From: Neocallimastix lanati (nom. inval.)
Taxonomy: Eukaryota > Neocallimastigomycota > Neocallimastigomycetes > Neocallimastigales > Neocallimastigaceae
Length of the DNA stretch: 40,000 bases
Assembly (NCBI GenBank): GCA_016946835.1
Contig: JACVTC010000208.1
Location: 7,501-47,500, forward strand
Direction: 5' to 3'
Shown here: piece by piece, positions 22,601 through 34,272 of the stretch
Numbering within the stretch: position 1 is the first letter of the stretch
Layout: each line of letters starts with the position of its first letter
Notes under the pieces: generated by a model
What the model was told of the DNA's origin: nothing
What the model saw: only the letters and a program-made list of their open reading frames with translations
Database searches by the model: none
Made by a program: the position numbers and the translations under genes

Positions 22601-25215
22601 ATGAAAATAAATTAACTGAAAATATTGATGAAAATGTAAAAGAAAATGAAATCATGCAAGTAGAGGATGAAAAAGAAAAAGTACAAGAAGAAACTATTGA
22701 GATAATGGAAACTCAAGATAAGGAAAAAGATGAGACTAAAGTTGAAGCAGTGGTAGAATCAACTGAAAATAAAGAAGAAAATGAAGAATTATTAATTGAA
22801 GCTAATAATAATGATCATAATGATGATAAAGTTAAAAAGGATTCAATAGATGAGAATAAGGAACAAAAAGAAGATATAGTAAAAGAAAATAGTATTGAAA
22901 AAGAAGGCAATGAAGCTGAAATATTAGATAATCATGAAGCAGCCGATGAAAGTAATATTGAAAAATTAGATAACGAAAAAGTAATTGATAAAGTTGAAGT
23001 AAATAAAGAAGAAGAAAAGGAAGAAATTCAAAAGGAATCTGAAGTCGATAATATTAATGAAAGTAGAGAAACCACTGAAATTGTGAAACAAGTCGAATCC
23101 GAAGAAAAAGTTGAAGAAAAAGTAGAAGAAAAGGTAGAAGTTAAAGAAGAAAGTATTGAAAATGTTGAAGAAAAAGTTGAAGAAAAAGTAGAAGTCAAAG
23201 AAGAAAATATTGAAAATGTTGAAGAAAAGATTGAAGAAAAGGTTGAAGAAAAGGTTGAAGAAAAGGTTGAAGAAAAGGTTGAAGAAAAGGTAGAAGTTAA
23301 AGAAGAAAGTATTGAAAATGTTGAAGAAAATGTTGAAGAAAAGGTTGAAGAAAAGGTTGAAGTTAAAGAAGAAAATATTGAAAATGTTGAAAATGTTGAA
23401 GAAAAGGTAGAAGAAAAAGAGGAAAATGTTGAAAATGTTGAAAATATAGAAGAAAAAGAAGAAGTTAAAGAAGAAAATGTTGAAAATGTAGTAGAAAGTG
23501 TTGAAGAAAAGGTAGAAGAAAAGGAAAAAGTTAAAGAAGAAAATGTTGAAAATTTAGTAGAAAGTGTTGAAGAAAAGGTAGAAGAAAAGGAAGAAGTTAA
23601 AGAAGAAAATGTTGAAAATGTAGTAGAAAGTGTTGAAGAAAAGGTAGAAGAAAAGGAAGAAGTTAAAGAAGAAAATGTTGAAAATGTAGAAAGTGTAGAA
23701 GAAAAAGAAGTTAAGGAAGAAAAGGTAGAAGAAAAGGAAGAAACTAAAGAAGAAAATGTAGAAAATGTTGAAAATGCTGAAGAAAAGGTTGAAGAAAAGG
23801 TTGAAGAAAAGGAAGAATTTAAAGAAGAGAATGTTGAAAATGGTGAAAATGTTGAAAATGTTGAAGAAAAGGTAGAAGAAAAGGTAGAAATTAAAGAAGA
23901 AAATATTGAAAATGTAGAAAATGTTGAAGAAAAGGAAGAAGAAAAAGAAGAAGTTAAGGAAGATAATGTTGAAAATGTAGAAAGTGTAGAAGAAAAAGAA
24001 GTTAAGGAAGAAAAGGTAGAAGAAAAGGAAGAAGAAAAGGAAGAAGAAAAGGAAGAAATTAAAAAAGAAAATGTTGAAAATGTTGAAGAAACGGTAGAAG
24101 AAAAGGAAGAAGCTAAAGAAGAGAATGTTGAAAATGTAGAAAATGTTGAAGAAAAGGTAGAAGGAAAGGAGGAAGTTAAAGAAGAGAATGTTGAAAATGT
24201 AGAAAATGTTGAAGAAAAGGTAGAAGAAAAGGAAGAAGAAAAGGAAGAAATTAAAGAAGAAAACGTTGAAAGTGTAGAAGAAAAGGAAGAAATTAAAGAA
24301 GAGAATGTAGAAAATGTTGAAGAAAAGGTAGAAGAAAAGGAAGAAGTCAAAGAAGAAAATGTTGAAAATGTTGAAAGCGTTGAAGAAAAAGAAGAAGTAA
24401 AAGAAGAAGTCAAGGAAGAAAACGTTGAAAATATAGAAGAAAAGGAAGAAGTTAAAGAAGAACAAGAACAAGGTGAAGAACAAGTTGAAAGTGTTAAAGA
24501 AAAGGAAGAAGTTAATGAAGAGAAAGTCGAAGAAAGTAACAAAGATGAATCAGAAAATATTGAAAATACTGATAATAATGAATCGACTGAAGAATTAAAA
24601 GAATCTGAACAAGACTCAAACAAAAATGAAAACAATGATATTGATGAAAGTAATAAAGAATCAGAACAACTTGAAAGTTCAAACGAAGATATTGAAAAAT
24701 CAGATGAATCTAATCAAGATGATAGTAATGAAGAATCAGACCAAATAAAAGATTCCAATGAGGAATCTGAAAATGTCAAGGATACTCAAGAAGAAGTAAG
24801 TAATGAAGATTCAGAACAAGTTAAAGACTCAAGTGAAAATATTTCAAATGAATCAGAAGAAGTAAATAATTCAAATGAAGATATTGCTAATGAAAGTTCA
24901 GAACAAAATGAAAATAATAGTAATGAAGAATCTGAAGTGGTAAATGATTCGAATGAAGAAGTAGAAAATACAAAAGATTCCCAAGATGAAATAAGTAACG
25001 AAGAATCAGAGCAAGTAAAAGATTCTAATGGTGAAGATACTTCTAATGATAATAATGAAGAAGCAGAACAAGCTGAAAATTCAGAAGAGAAAGCTAGTAA
25101 TGAAGAATCAGAGCAGGTAGAGGATTCTAATGAAAATATTAATAATGAAGAAACTGAGGAAGTAAATAGTTCTAATGAGGGTTCCAACAGTGAAGAAAAT
25201 GTTAGTAATGAATAA
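19663..25215 (+). CDS. Glutamate-rich repeat protein, 1472 residues, 6 exons
   Basis: Exons: 19663-19771, 19967-20142, 20376-20477, 20775-20969, 21148-21279, 21511-25215. The first intron is phase 1, the others phase 0, all GT-AG. The start MISSKSKSTNGT is basic and Ser/Lys-rich. Residues about 96-270 are Lys/Glu-rich with heptad-like spacing (for example LKTELQEKNYEIDKIL), suggesting a coiled coil. Residues about 300-480 are mixed Ser/Asn-rich, with PTYEQIQMEDKYNYF and IKNLAHSLNKYKHLYS as the most sequence-like parts. Residues about 768-1248 are a degenerate repeat built on EEKVEEKEEVKEENVENVE, and the C-terminus (1248-1472) is Ser/Asn/Glu-rich (SNEESEQVKDSNE). No catalytic domain or membrane segment. 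It resembles neurofilament-tail or large acidic scaffold proteins in composition only; function unknown. Confidence 0.85.
23100..24540 (+). repeat. Degenerate Glu/Val/Lys coding repeat
   Basis: About 1.4 kb of in-frame repeats made almost only of GAA, GTT/GTA, AAA/AAG and AAT codons. Units vary in length (mostly 15-24 residues) around a core VEEKEEVKEENVENV. The absence of TTA, CTA and TCA codons on this strand leaves long open frames on the other strand. Confidence 0.9.
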
Positions 25216-26748
25216 AAAAAAAATTTTTTTAAAATTGGAAGATAAAAATTACTAACAATAAATAAAAAAAAAATTTTTTTTTTTTATTATTTAAAGTTTT
25301 TCTTTAATTTTTAAAATTAAACTATTATTATTATTATAGTAAAAATTATATATCTTATATATTATAAATAATTATAATAATAATTAAAAAAAAATTTTTA
25401 TTAATTTTGTTTCATATAAAAATCTTTTATAAATACAAAAATTTTTAATTATAAGCAATTCATTTTTGGATAATTCATTTTTTTATTAATATCATTTTTT
25501 TTTTTTAGTTAATTTTTTTTTTTCATGTTTTTTAATTACATTTATTTATTTATTTATTTTTTTTTTTTGTATTCAAAGCACAACATATTATTAACATACA
25601 ATAATATATATATTACATTCCATTATTTATTTATTAATTTATTTATTTTTTTTTTTTTAAATATTTTTACTTTTGTAGTTTCAACAATAGTTATAAATAA
25701 ATAAATGTTTAAATTTAAACATATAAAGTAAATAAATTTTTATTAACACTTCATTTTAAATATATAAATAAATAAATTACTATGTTTTTATATAAGCAAA
25801 CATCTTTTTATTAATTACTATACTGACATTCTTTAAATAATTGTTTAAATTTATTCAGTTAATTACATATAAAACTTATTATGTTAATAAAATATTTTTA
25901 AAAAAATTAAAATATAAACAAAAATATTGAATGTATACAATATATACAATATAATATATTTATAGTAATAATAGAATAATTAAATATCAATTATATACAC
26001 ATATATTATTTTTGAAAATAAAATATATATAAATGATATTATATGAAAAAAATTTAAAATTAATTTTCTATTTATTTTTACATATTTTTCTTTATTTCAA
26101 ATAAAAATATTATCTCTATTAAAATTATAATTTTATTTAATTTATTACTTTATCCTATTGTAATAATAATAACGTAGCATAATTATCATTAATACTTTCA
26201 AACTTTTTATAAATCTACTTAATATATAAATATATATTTTAATACATAAGAATTTTTCTGTCATAACCAAAGTATATTTAATATTATAATAATAAATCAT
26301 CAACTTTGAAAATTTAAAATTACATATTAATAATAAATATTATAATTAATAATATTAATAATGATAATAGAAAAAAAAAAGAATTTTTTTTTTTTTCATA
26401 TCTATATGATGTACTTAATTTTCCTATAGTAATGTTTAAAAAAGAACTTTTTTTTAAACTTTTAAAATTTTAACCATTTAAAAATTAACTTTTTTTTTAA
26501 AAAAAAAAAAATTAAAATTAAATTAGTTTGACCGAAAAAAAAAAAATTCCTATTGTATTTAAAGTTTCAATTTAAATATATATCTAATTTAATATTAAAA
26601 AAAAAGAAAAGTTTAGTTTATGTACTAGTAAACCGAATTAAATAAATAAATAAATAATAATTTTTCTAAGATTAAATTTTTTTTTATAAATTAAGATTTT
26701 CGAGGAAATAATAATATTTTTTTTTTTAAATTCAAAAGAATTTAATTT

Positions 26749-27025
<277 letters not shown>

Positions 27026-27085
27026 ATTATAATTTAATAATTATAATAAATAATAATAAAATTAATAATAATTTATAATAATAAT

Positions 27086-27125
<40 letters not shown>

Positions 27126-27607
27126 TAGATTAATAATTTTTTTTATTTATATATTTAAAATTTTACAGTTTTTATATATATATATATATAATTATTTATG
27201 TCATTTATTACATTTATAATATAAATTCTTATAATTATTTATAATATTTATTACATTTATATAATATAAATTCTTTTATTTTATATATATTTTTTTCATT
27301 TATAGTGTATTAATTTATTATTTAACTATATAATTACTTATCTTTTTTATAGTTATTTATACATAAATATATTTATTTATTTATTTTTCTAATTCATTAT
27401 TCCTTTATTTAAATTAAAGGAATAAAGTTTTTTCTTTTTTTTCCTTTCTTTTTTTTTTTTTTTTTTTTATGTTTTATTGATTTATAAAAGTTATAAATTA
27501 ATTAACATTTTTTTTATTTTATTTTTTTTTTTTTTTTTTTTTTTTGTTTTTGTTTTTGTTTTTGTTTTTGTTTTGCTTTGTTTTATTGATAAAGAAAAAT
27601 AAATCAA

Positions 27608-29782
27608 CTACGACATTGATATACCTATAGTCTTTTTAGTTACTTCTTTGTTTTTACTGGTAGTTTCGTTACTATTATTATTACTATTCTTTTGTTTTAA
27701 GTTTTGAATAAATGATCTTGGTTTATTTTGAATAGATGATACAGGACTAGTTTGATTTGATCCATATACATAACTATTGGAGAAATAAAATTGTTGAGGA
27801 CTTGAACTTCCTGACATTAAAATTGTTGCTACTTTATTATGAATATTTTGTGTAACTGGTGATTTTGATGATGAAGAAGATACTGCTGAATAAGCAGATT
27901 GAGGTGAATAATTATTAGATCTTGATAGTGGTCCTTGAGTTTTTGATTTATTAGTATTGGAAGTATTAATACTAATTTGTTTTGATTTATTTGATTGTTG
28001 TTGTTGTTGTTGCTGTTGTTTTTGATTTTTATTATTTTTATTATTAAAAGTGGGTTTACCATTTCCCTTTAATTGTTTATTGTTGTTGTTATTGTTGTTG
28101 TTATTATTATTTTGTTTGAATGATTTATTAGATTGATTTTTATTAAATGATTTATTATTTGGTTGTTGGGGTGGTTGATTTGAAGTATTAGCACCATTGG
28201 CATAATAATTATTGATACGTTCAATAACATTATTATAATTAATTGGATATGGACCTTGATTTGGTTGCATTAATTTATTAAAATCATTATATATAGAATA
28301 ATTTGCTACATATCTAGCATAAGTACTATTCTTATTAAATTTCTTTTTATTATAGTATGGTTTTTTATAGGTAGTAGAAGAATCTAATTTGAAAGTTACG
28401 GTATGCTTTTTACTTAATGGTGGAGATGGACGTTGTACCATACGTTTACGTCTTTGAGTGGCTTCTTTCAGTTGACTAATGGTATTTAATCTTATTTCGT
28501 TGTTTTTCACTTTCATCGTTTGTCTCGATTTAACATAATTATTCCATACTTTCGATCCCGAAAGAATTTCATTACTATGAGATATATTTTCTGTGGAGAT
28601 ATTATTATATGAAGATGATATTTGATTTTTCTGCATAGAGGAAGGAACAAATGATTTAGCATTAGCATTTAATTTTTTCTTCATAATACTATCAGTACTG
28701 GTAAGATCTTGACCAGATAAATTATTAACAAAATTATTTAATTTTAATTGATGGTCATAGAAAGGTTCGTAATCCTCCATAACACCATCTTCTGCTTCAA
28801 ATGGATCGTACTGTGGATATCCAATAAGAGAAATTGGACAATTTTCAAATGCATTTTCAATTAATCCAGAACTGGAGGTTCTTCTCTTATTTTTTTTCTT
28901 ACTTTCTGCCTCAGCTTGATCTATAAGTTTCTTACTGAGGTTGGCACTCGCCTTAATAATACCACTGTTTGGATTACGTTTACTATAATCAATTAAATGC
29001 CATTCTTGTGGTGATCTATTCAAGGCATAAACTGATGTGACAGAAAGTGATAATTTTCGAATACTAATTTGATTATTTTCATTTTTAGCTTTATCATTAT
29101 ATTCCACTAAGAATATTGGATTATTATCATACCAAGCTTTTGCTCTTCTAATTATCTTTGAGTGTCCAAGGTAAATAAATGCATCATATAAATGATTTAA
29201 TGGATATTTATTATTAATATGAACATTTTTATCCGTAATTTCTTTTTCTTGGAGTGAAGCTTCTTCTTCTGACATTTCTTTATAAAAGGTATATAAATGA
29301 CTGCGATAATAATTAAAATCATCATTATTATTCTTATATTCATTATTACTATTATTTTTATTATTTTTATTATTTTTATTGTTATTATTATTATTATTAT
29401 TTTTTTTTAATTTTGATTGATTCTTTTCTACATTAGCTGATTGATTTTTCTTCATTATATCCTCCATTTTTTGTTCTCTCTTTTTTTCACTATTTACTCT
29501 CTCATATTTATAGTTATATTTAATTTGTGATGGAGTATCATCCTCACTAATAAATAAGTGTTTATTTCTTCTCTTTTTATGTCTATATCCACTTGTTCTA
29601 ATAAATTTTCCACCAACATTTTTCTTTTGAGATGTTTCTTCATTAAGAGGAACATCAGTACTGATGTCTACCTCTTTATTTTCATCATCTTTATTCAATT
29701 TTTTATTATCCGTCCCATCTTTAGACTTATTACTTGAAATATTATTTTTATTTTTATTTGATTTAGATTTATTAACGACCAT
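27608..29782 (-). CDS. Intronless gene for a 724-residue Lys/Asn/Gln/Ser-rich protein of unknown function
   Basis: One uninterrupted frame from ATG at 29782 to a stop at 27608. Residues 1-150 are Lys/Asn-rich with a basic cluster RHKKRRNKH (68-76) that could be a nuclear import signal, and a poly-Asn tract around 128-145. The most protein-like part is about 185-355 (YPLNHLYDAFIYLGHSKIIR, AWYDNNPIFLVEYND, SVYALNRSPQEWHLIDYSKR, FEAEDGVMEDYEPFYDH), where sequence is complex and may fold. The C-terminal 200 residues are Asn- and Gln-rich with Ser-Pro sites, prion-like in composition. I do not recognise a family. A nuclear or RNA-associated role is only a guess from basic and N/Q-rich composition. 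The single long frame with intact start and stop supports a real gene. Confidence 0.8.
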   Translation of the reverse strand: MVVNKSKSNKNKNNISSNKSKDGTDNKKLNKDDENKEVDISTDVPLNEETSQKKNVGGKFIRTSGYRHKKRRNKHLFISEDDTPSQIKYNYKYERVNSEKKREQKMEDIMKKNQSANVEKNQSKLKKNNNNNNNNKNNKNNKNNSNNEYKNNNDDFNYYRSHLYTFYKEMSEEEASLQEKEITDKNVHINNKYPLNHLYDAFIYLGHSKIIRRAKAWYDNNPIFLVEYNDKAKNENNQISIRKLSLSVTSVYALNRSPQEWHLIDYSKRNPNSGIIKASANLSKKLIDQAEAESKKKNKRRTSSSGLIENAFENCPISLIGYPQYDPFEAEDGVMEDYEPFYDHQLKLNNFVNNLSGQDLTSTDSIMKKKLNANAKSFVPSSMQKNQISSSYNNISTENISHSNEILSGSKVWNNYVKSRQTMKVKNNEIRLNTISQLKEATQRRKRMVQRPSPPLSKKHTVTFKLDSSTTYKKPYYNKKKFNKNSTYARYVANYSIYNDFNKLMQPNQGPYPINYNNVIERINNYYANGANTSNQPPQQPNNKSFNKNQSNKSFKQNNNNNNNNNNNKQLKGNGKPTFNNKNNKNQKQQQQQQQQSNKSKQISINTSNTNKSKTQGPLSRSNNYSPQSAYSAVSSSSSKSPVTQNIHNKVATILMSGSSSPQQFYFSNSYVYGSNQTSPVSSIQNKPRSFIQNLKQKNSNNNSNETTSKNKEVTKKTIGISMS

Positions 29783-30162
29783 TTTTTACTTTATGTATAT
29801 ATATATATATGTTGTATATATGTATCTATATTTGTATGTATATATGTACGTGTATGTATATTCTTTATTCTTTAACTATTAAAATGTTCTATATAATTAT
29901 CATTTATTACAAATAAATAATTTAAAAAAGATAGTCTTTTAAAGTCTTAATAAAAAAAATATATTAGTATAATTCAATAAAATAAAAAACTATTATTTTA
30001 TTATTAAATAATTTATCATAAATATTTAATTAAAAAAAAAAAAAAAAAAAATGAAATTTAAAAAAAAATATATATATATATATTTATAAAAAATATATAT
30101 ATAATTAAAATTGTATATTTAACAATTTATTATTATTAATCAAATATTATATGATTAATAAT

Positions 30163-30202
<40 letters not shown>

Positions 30203-30953
30203 TGTTATTATTAAATTAAATCCAATATTAAATTTTATTAATATTTGTATTAATATTGATATAAAATTAAATAAAAATCTAAAATAAAGATATTTTTATT
30301 TTTAAACTTTATATTATTAAATCATTTTAATAAATTATTATAAAGTATAAATTATATATATATATATTAGATTATATCCACTTATATTAAATTATTCTTA
30401 CTTTATATTACTATTATTATTAATAGAATTAAAACTTTAGCTTAATTATTAATAATCCTTGGAAACTTTAAATTTTTTTTGTTACTATTTAAAATTTTAA
30501 AATAAACTATCTTCATTTATTTAAAACAATTAAATAAATAAATAAATAAATAAAGAAGTAAATAAATATACTCTAAAAGTTAATAAGTCAATATTTAAAA
30601 TATATATATATAAATATATGTAATTAATAAAAGAAAAATAATATTTATTTTTGATATTAATTTTTATAATATGTAAAATTTGTATCATAAAATTTTTATA
30701 ATATTTCATTTAAAATTTAAAATATTTATATACATATATATTTATAAGTAAGATCTCCTTTTAGAATGTTTGTATTAGATCTTAAAAAATAATCTATTAA
30801 CTTAATAACATATTTATTATATCATCTATTAAAATTGTTCATTTAATTATCTAATTTCATTTAAAAAAATATATAAAACTTTATCAAAAAAAAATTATTT
30901 TTAAAAATTATTATTAATATTATTAATTATTATTAATTGTTTAAATGTATTAA

Positions 30954-31019
<66 letters not shown>

Positions 31020-31032
31020 TTAATTTATTAAG
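29783..31032. other. Gene-free AT-rich spacer between divergent genes
   Basis: Shared upstream region of the minus-strand 724-residue gene and the plus-strand phosphatase gene. It contains TATATATG-type simple sequence near 29797-29860, AT dinucleotide runs near 30170-30195 and a TTA array at its end. A promoter for each gene is expected here but cannot be located by motif. Confidence 0.6.
30955..31019. repeat. TTA microsatellite 13 bp before the phosphatase start codon
   Basis: About 21 TTA copies ending 13 bases upstream of the ATG at 31033, so probably within the 5' UTR or core promoter. Confidence 0.92.
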
Positions 31033-31752
31033 ATGGAAAATAAAAATTTATTATTATTTGATTTTGATGGGACCATCGTTGATGGTGATATAGTTTTTAC
31101 CATGTTTGAAAAAACTCTGAGTGAAGAGGACTACAAGTTGGTCACAGATTTTGAACATTTAAATTACGCAGAAGCCATCAATAAATACTATAATTTAATG
31201 AAATCCTATAATAAAACCATGGACGATATTAATCCAGTATTAGAAGAAGTAAAATTTAATGAAGATTTTCCTGAACTCTTTAATTATATTAGAAAAAATA
31301 AAGATAAATTTTATGTTATATTAATTACAGGTGATGATCTTTATCCTCCTACATATTTTTTAAAGAAAAAAGGATTAATTGATTTGTTTGACTATTTTAT
31401 TGGTATACCTTCAAAATTAGAAGATGGAGAAACCATGGTAAAAGTCACCTATTTAGATCCTCATAATTGTAATTATTGTGATAAATCGCTTTGTAAAAAT
31501 TTCGAATATAAAAAATTTATAGAAAAGCATCAAGAGTTTAAAGGAAGTAAATCATTTTATATATGTGACGGATGGAATGACTATTGTTTAGCAAGTCAAT
31601 CAATGAAGGATTCGGATGTCGTTTTGGTTAGAGAAGGGTTCAGATTTTCAAATATGTTGAAAGATGAAAAGTTTAAAAAAAATATGAAATGTAATGTGGA
31701 GTATTGGAAAAATGGAATGGAAATAATAGAAACTTTGAAAAAATATACTTAA
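31033..31752 (+). CDS. HAD-superfamily phosphatase, PHOSPHO1/PHOSPHO2-like, 239 residues
   Basis: Intronless. The HAD nucleophile motif is LLLFDFDGTIVDGD (D10 nucleophile, D12 acid/base). Motif II is VILITGDD (T99). Motif IV is CDGWND (D179, D183), where relatives usually have GDGxND. A His/Cys cluster PHNCNYCDKSLCK (H144, C146, C149, C154) matches the conserved cysteine segment of the PHOSPHO family, and the length of about 240 residues is usual for it. Family members hydrolyse phosphocholine/phosphoethanolamine (PHOSPHO1) or pyridoxal phosphate (PHOSPHO2) in the cytosol. The exact substrate cannot be read from sequence, and relatives outside animals are poorly characterised. The motif II and His/Cys segments support activity. 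No transit or signal peptide is visible. The frame is compact and unlike its low-complexity neighbours. Confidence 0.88.
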   Translation: MENKNLLLFDFDGTIVDGDIVFTMFEKTLSEEDYKLVTDFEHLNYAEAINKYYNLMKSYNKTMDDINPVLEEVKFNEDFPELFNYIRKNKDKFYVILITGDDLYPPTYFLKKKGLIDLFDYFIGIPSKLEDGETMVKVTYLDPHNCNYCDKSLCKNFEYKKFIEKHQEFKGSKSFYICDGWNDYCLASQSMKDSDVVLVREGFRFSNMLKDEKFKKNMKCNVEYWKNGMEIIETLKKYT

Positions 31753-32486
31753 AAAAAAAAAAAGTTTAAATAAAAATTTTTATAAAAATTATATTTATAT
31801 TTATTTATATATATATATATAAATATAATTATTTAATAATATTTATATTAATTATGTGATAGATTAAATATATATATATATATATATATTTTTTTTTTCA
31901 CTTCTTTTATTTTCTTTTGAAGTTTTTAAGATCAACATTCATTATTCTTTTTCAATACAAATATAAAATTTTTCTTTTTCTTTTCTTTTAATTAAAAAAT
32001 TCAATCTTATTTTAAAATTTCATTGATTATATTCATGTAATAGAAATCCTTCATTATTAGAAAAAAAAATTTTTTTTATTAATATTAAAAAAGAGTATAT
32101 CATTAATTAATCATATTAATTTAAAATATCACACTTTATCCTGTTTAGTCAATTTCCATTATTATTATTATAATTTTAAACATTTTTTTTTCTTTCCTAT
32201 TTAATATATAAAGAAAAAAAAATAATAATTCATATCAATCTTCATAAACATTTTATGAGGTGTATTTATTAACGGTTTTTATGAAATAAAAATATAATCA
32301 AATTGTTTATATGAACAAGTACATTTCTTTATTTATCAATAATATTTAAAAATGCCATTAATAAATAAAAAAAAAATAAAATAAAATAAAAAAAAAAATA
32401 ATGGTATTTCGTCCTTTCATTCTTTTAGAAGTATAAAATAATAATTAAATAGAAATGAACATAAAAAAAGAAAAAGTATTTCAATG

Positions 32487-32519
<33 letters not shown>

Positions 32520-32633
32520 ATTATTATGATTATGATTAAAATAAAAAAAAAAACATATTATTAGATATAAAAATATTTTATTACTTTAAAATTCACAATA
32601 TTAAGTCCTCAATTATTATGAACTTTAATTTTA
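31753..32633. other. Gene-free AT-rich spacer
   Basis: 3' flank of the phosphatase gene. Contains AT dinucleotide runs (31807-31822, 31868-31890), A/T homopolymers and a T run near 32487-32515. No exon or RNA gene signature. Confidence 0.6.
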
Positions 32634-32673
32634 GTCAATTATTCATTTATTTATATATTTAGTACATATATTT

Positions 32674-32714
<41 letters not shown>

Positions 32715-32798
32715 ACAAAATTAATAAAAAATATATATATATATTGTTTGCCCAAATTGTCAATTATTCATTTATTTATATATTTAGTACATATATTT

Positions 32799-32838
<40 letters not shown>

Positions 32839-32883
32839 ACAAAATTAATAAAAAATATATATATATATTGTTTGCCCAAATTG
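32634..32883. repeat. 125-bp tandem duplication
   Basis: The segment beginning GTCAATTATTCATTTATTTA at 32634 and ending TTGTTTGCCCAAATT is repeated immediately at 32759. By eye the copies differ only by a base or so in their internal A/T homopolymers, so the duplication is recent or is an assembly artefact. Confidence 0.93.
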
Positions 32884-32974
32884 AACATAATAAATAGTAA
32901 TGTGGAATAAAAGTAATACTCAAAATAAAGTGTATAAATAAATTCCGAAAAAAGTCCTTATACAACGAACTTCA

Positions 32975-33430
32975 CCTCCAGATTATAAGATTTTTTTTTT
33001 ATGGAATACTGATCCCGGATTAAGGTTTGGATTAATAGTTTGAAGAAAATTATAGTAGTCTTCTCCTTTTTTATAATTTAAATCATTAATGCTTACATCT
33101 CTTTCACCAAGTAAGAAGTTATATACTCGGTACCACTTCATAAATATATATAATACAACTCTTTATTTAGAAAATTACTAATATAAACATGATTTTATTC
33201 ATAATATTAACTACATGATTAATATTAACTACTTTTGACTTATTCATTACATTATTAGCAACTATACTATTTTTTTCATGTTCACTAATACTAATATTAA
33301 TATTTTAATTTTCATTATCAACACTATTACTATTATTAACAACAATATTACTATTATTATAATTATTATTAAAATTAAACACTTCGTTACTACTATCAGA
33401 ATCAATATTTGATTCTACGTGCGACAACAG
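32975..33430 (-). pseudogene. Decayed coding remnant of unknown family
   Basis: The minus strand keeps protein-like text in pieces. One piece from about 33425 reads LLSHVESNIDSDSSNEVFNF then Asn/Val/Ser-rich sequence with one stop (VDNEN, stop, NINISISEHEKNS). A second starts at ATG 33141: MKWYRVYNFLLGERDVSIND, later INPNLNPGSVFH, then a run of ten A. After that run the given frame stops within two codons (32983), while another frame continues SYNLEVKFVV before stopping. One base change in the A run would join them. No intact gene, splice-linked exon or family is evident. It may be a broken host gene or a mobile-element remnant. Confidence 0.45.
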
Positions 33431-34085
33431 TGTTTATAACGAATCTTTTATATAAATATATCCTTTTTTTTTTTTTTTTTTATTTTCATTTTCATTTTAC
33501 TTTTTAAAAAATAAGTAAAAAAAAAATAAAAATAAATATATAATTATATAAATAAATAAATAAACAAATATAAAAGTAAAAAAAAAAAAAAATTATCATA
33601 AATTAAATAAAAAAAAAAAAAAATCATATTTAAACTATTCATTTAATACACCTTATTTATCTTTTTATTATTACTTTTTCTTTTTTTTTTTTTTTTATTT
33701 TTATTTTATTTTAACTTTTTTTTTTTTTTTTTTTTTTTTTTTGTTACTCTAGTTTTATATTTATAACATTTATTTTAACTTATTTACAATTTAAATAAAA
33801 TAAATATTAAAAACATTTATATTTAAAAAATACAATTTAAATTTTTTTTTTTTTTTTTTTTGGTGGATTATTTAATAAATCTAATTGAATATATATAATT
33901 TTTATGATATTTATAATTATTACTTTTTTTTGTTTTGTTTTTTTCTGTTTTTATAGACAATCCTTCAATGATAAATTTTAAAAAGTTTGTAAATTTGTTA
34001 TTATTTGTATAAAAATTATATATAATACATAAATATTATGAATAAAACTAATATTAAAAAAAAATAACAATAAAAAAAAAAAAAT

Positions 34086-34117
<32 letters not shown>

Positions 34118-34272
34118 TATAACAATAATAAATAAAATAAAATAAAAAATAAAATATGAATTAAAAAAAAATATAATAACTTCAAGAAAAAATGCTTAAA
34201 TAAATAAATAAAAATTATAAAATTATTTAAAATAAAAATATATATATATATTTATATATATATATTTTGTTT
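33431..34272. other. Gene-free AT-rich spacer
   Basis: A/T homopolymers (T runs near 33462-33481, 33684-33697, 33718-33742, 33842-33860) and TA dinucleotides. It includes the 3' flank of the minus-strand gene ending at 34273. Confidence 0.6.

Noticed and set aside
23554-24483. Second minus-strand open frame, Phe-rich
   Set aside because: Another antisense frame of the same repeat; pure repeat translation.
23028-24635. Long minus-strand open frame rich in Ser/Phe/Thr
   Set aside because: It is the antisense of the Glu-rich repeat; it stays open only because the sense strand lacks TTA, CTA and TCA codons. The sense frame has introns, start and stop.
29664-29882. Plus-strand frame over the start of the 724-residue gene
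   Set aside because: Antisense of the Lys/Asn-rich N-terminus plus TATATATG simple sequence; no independent support.
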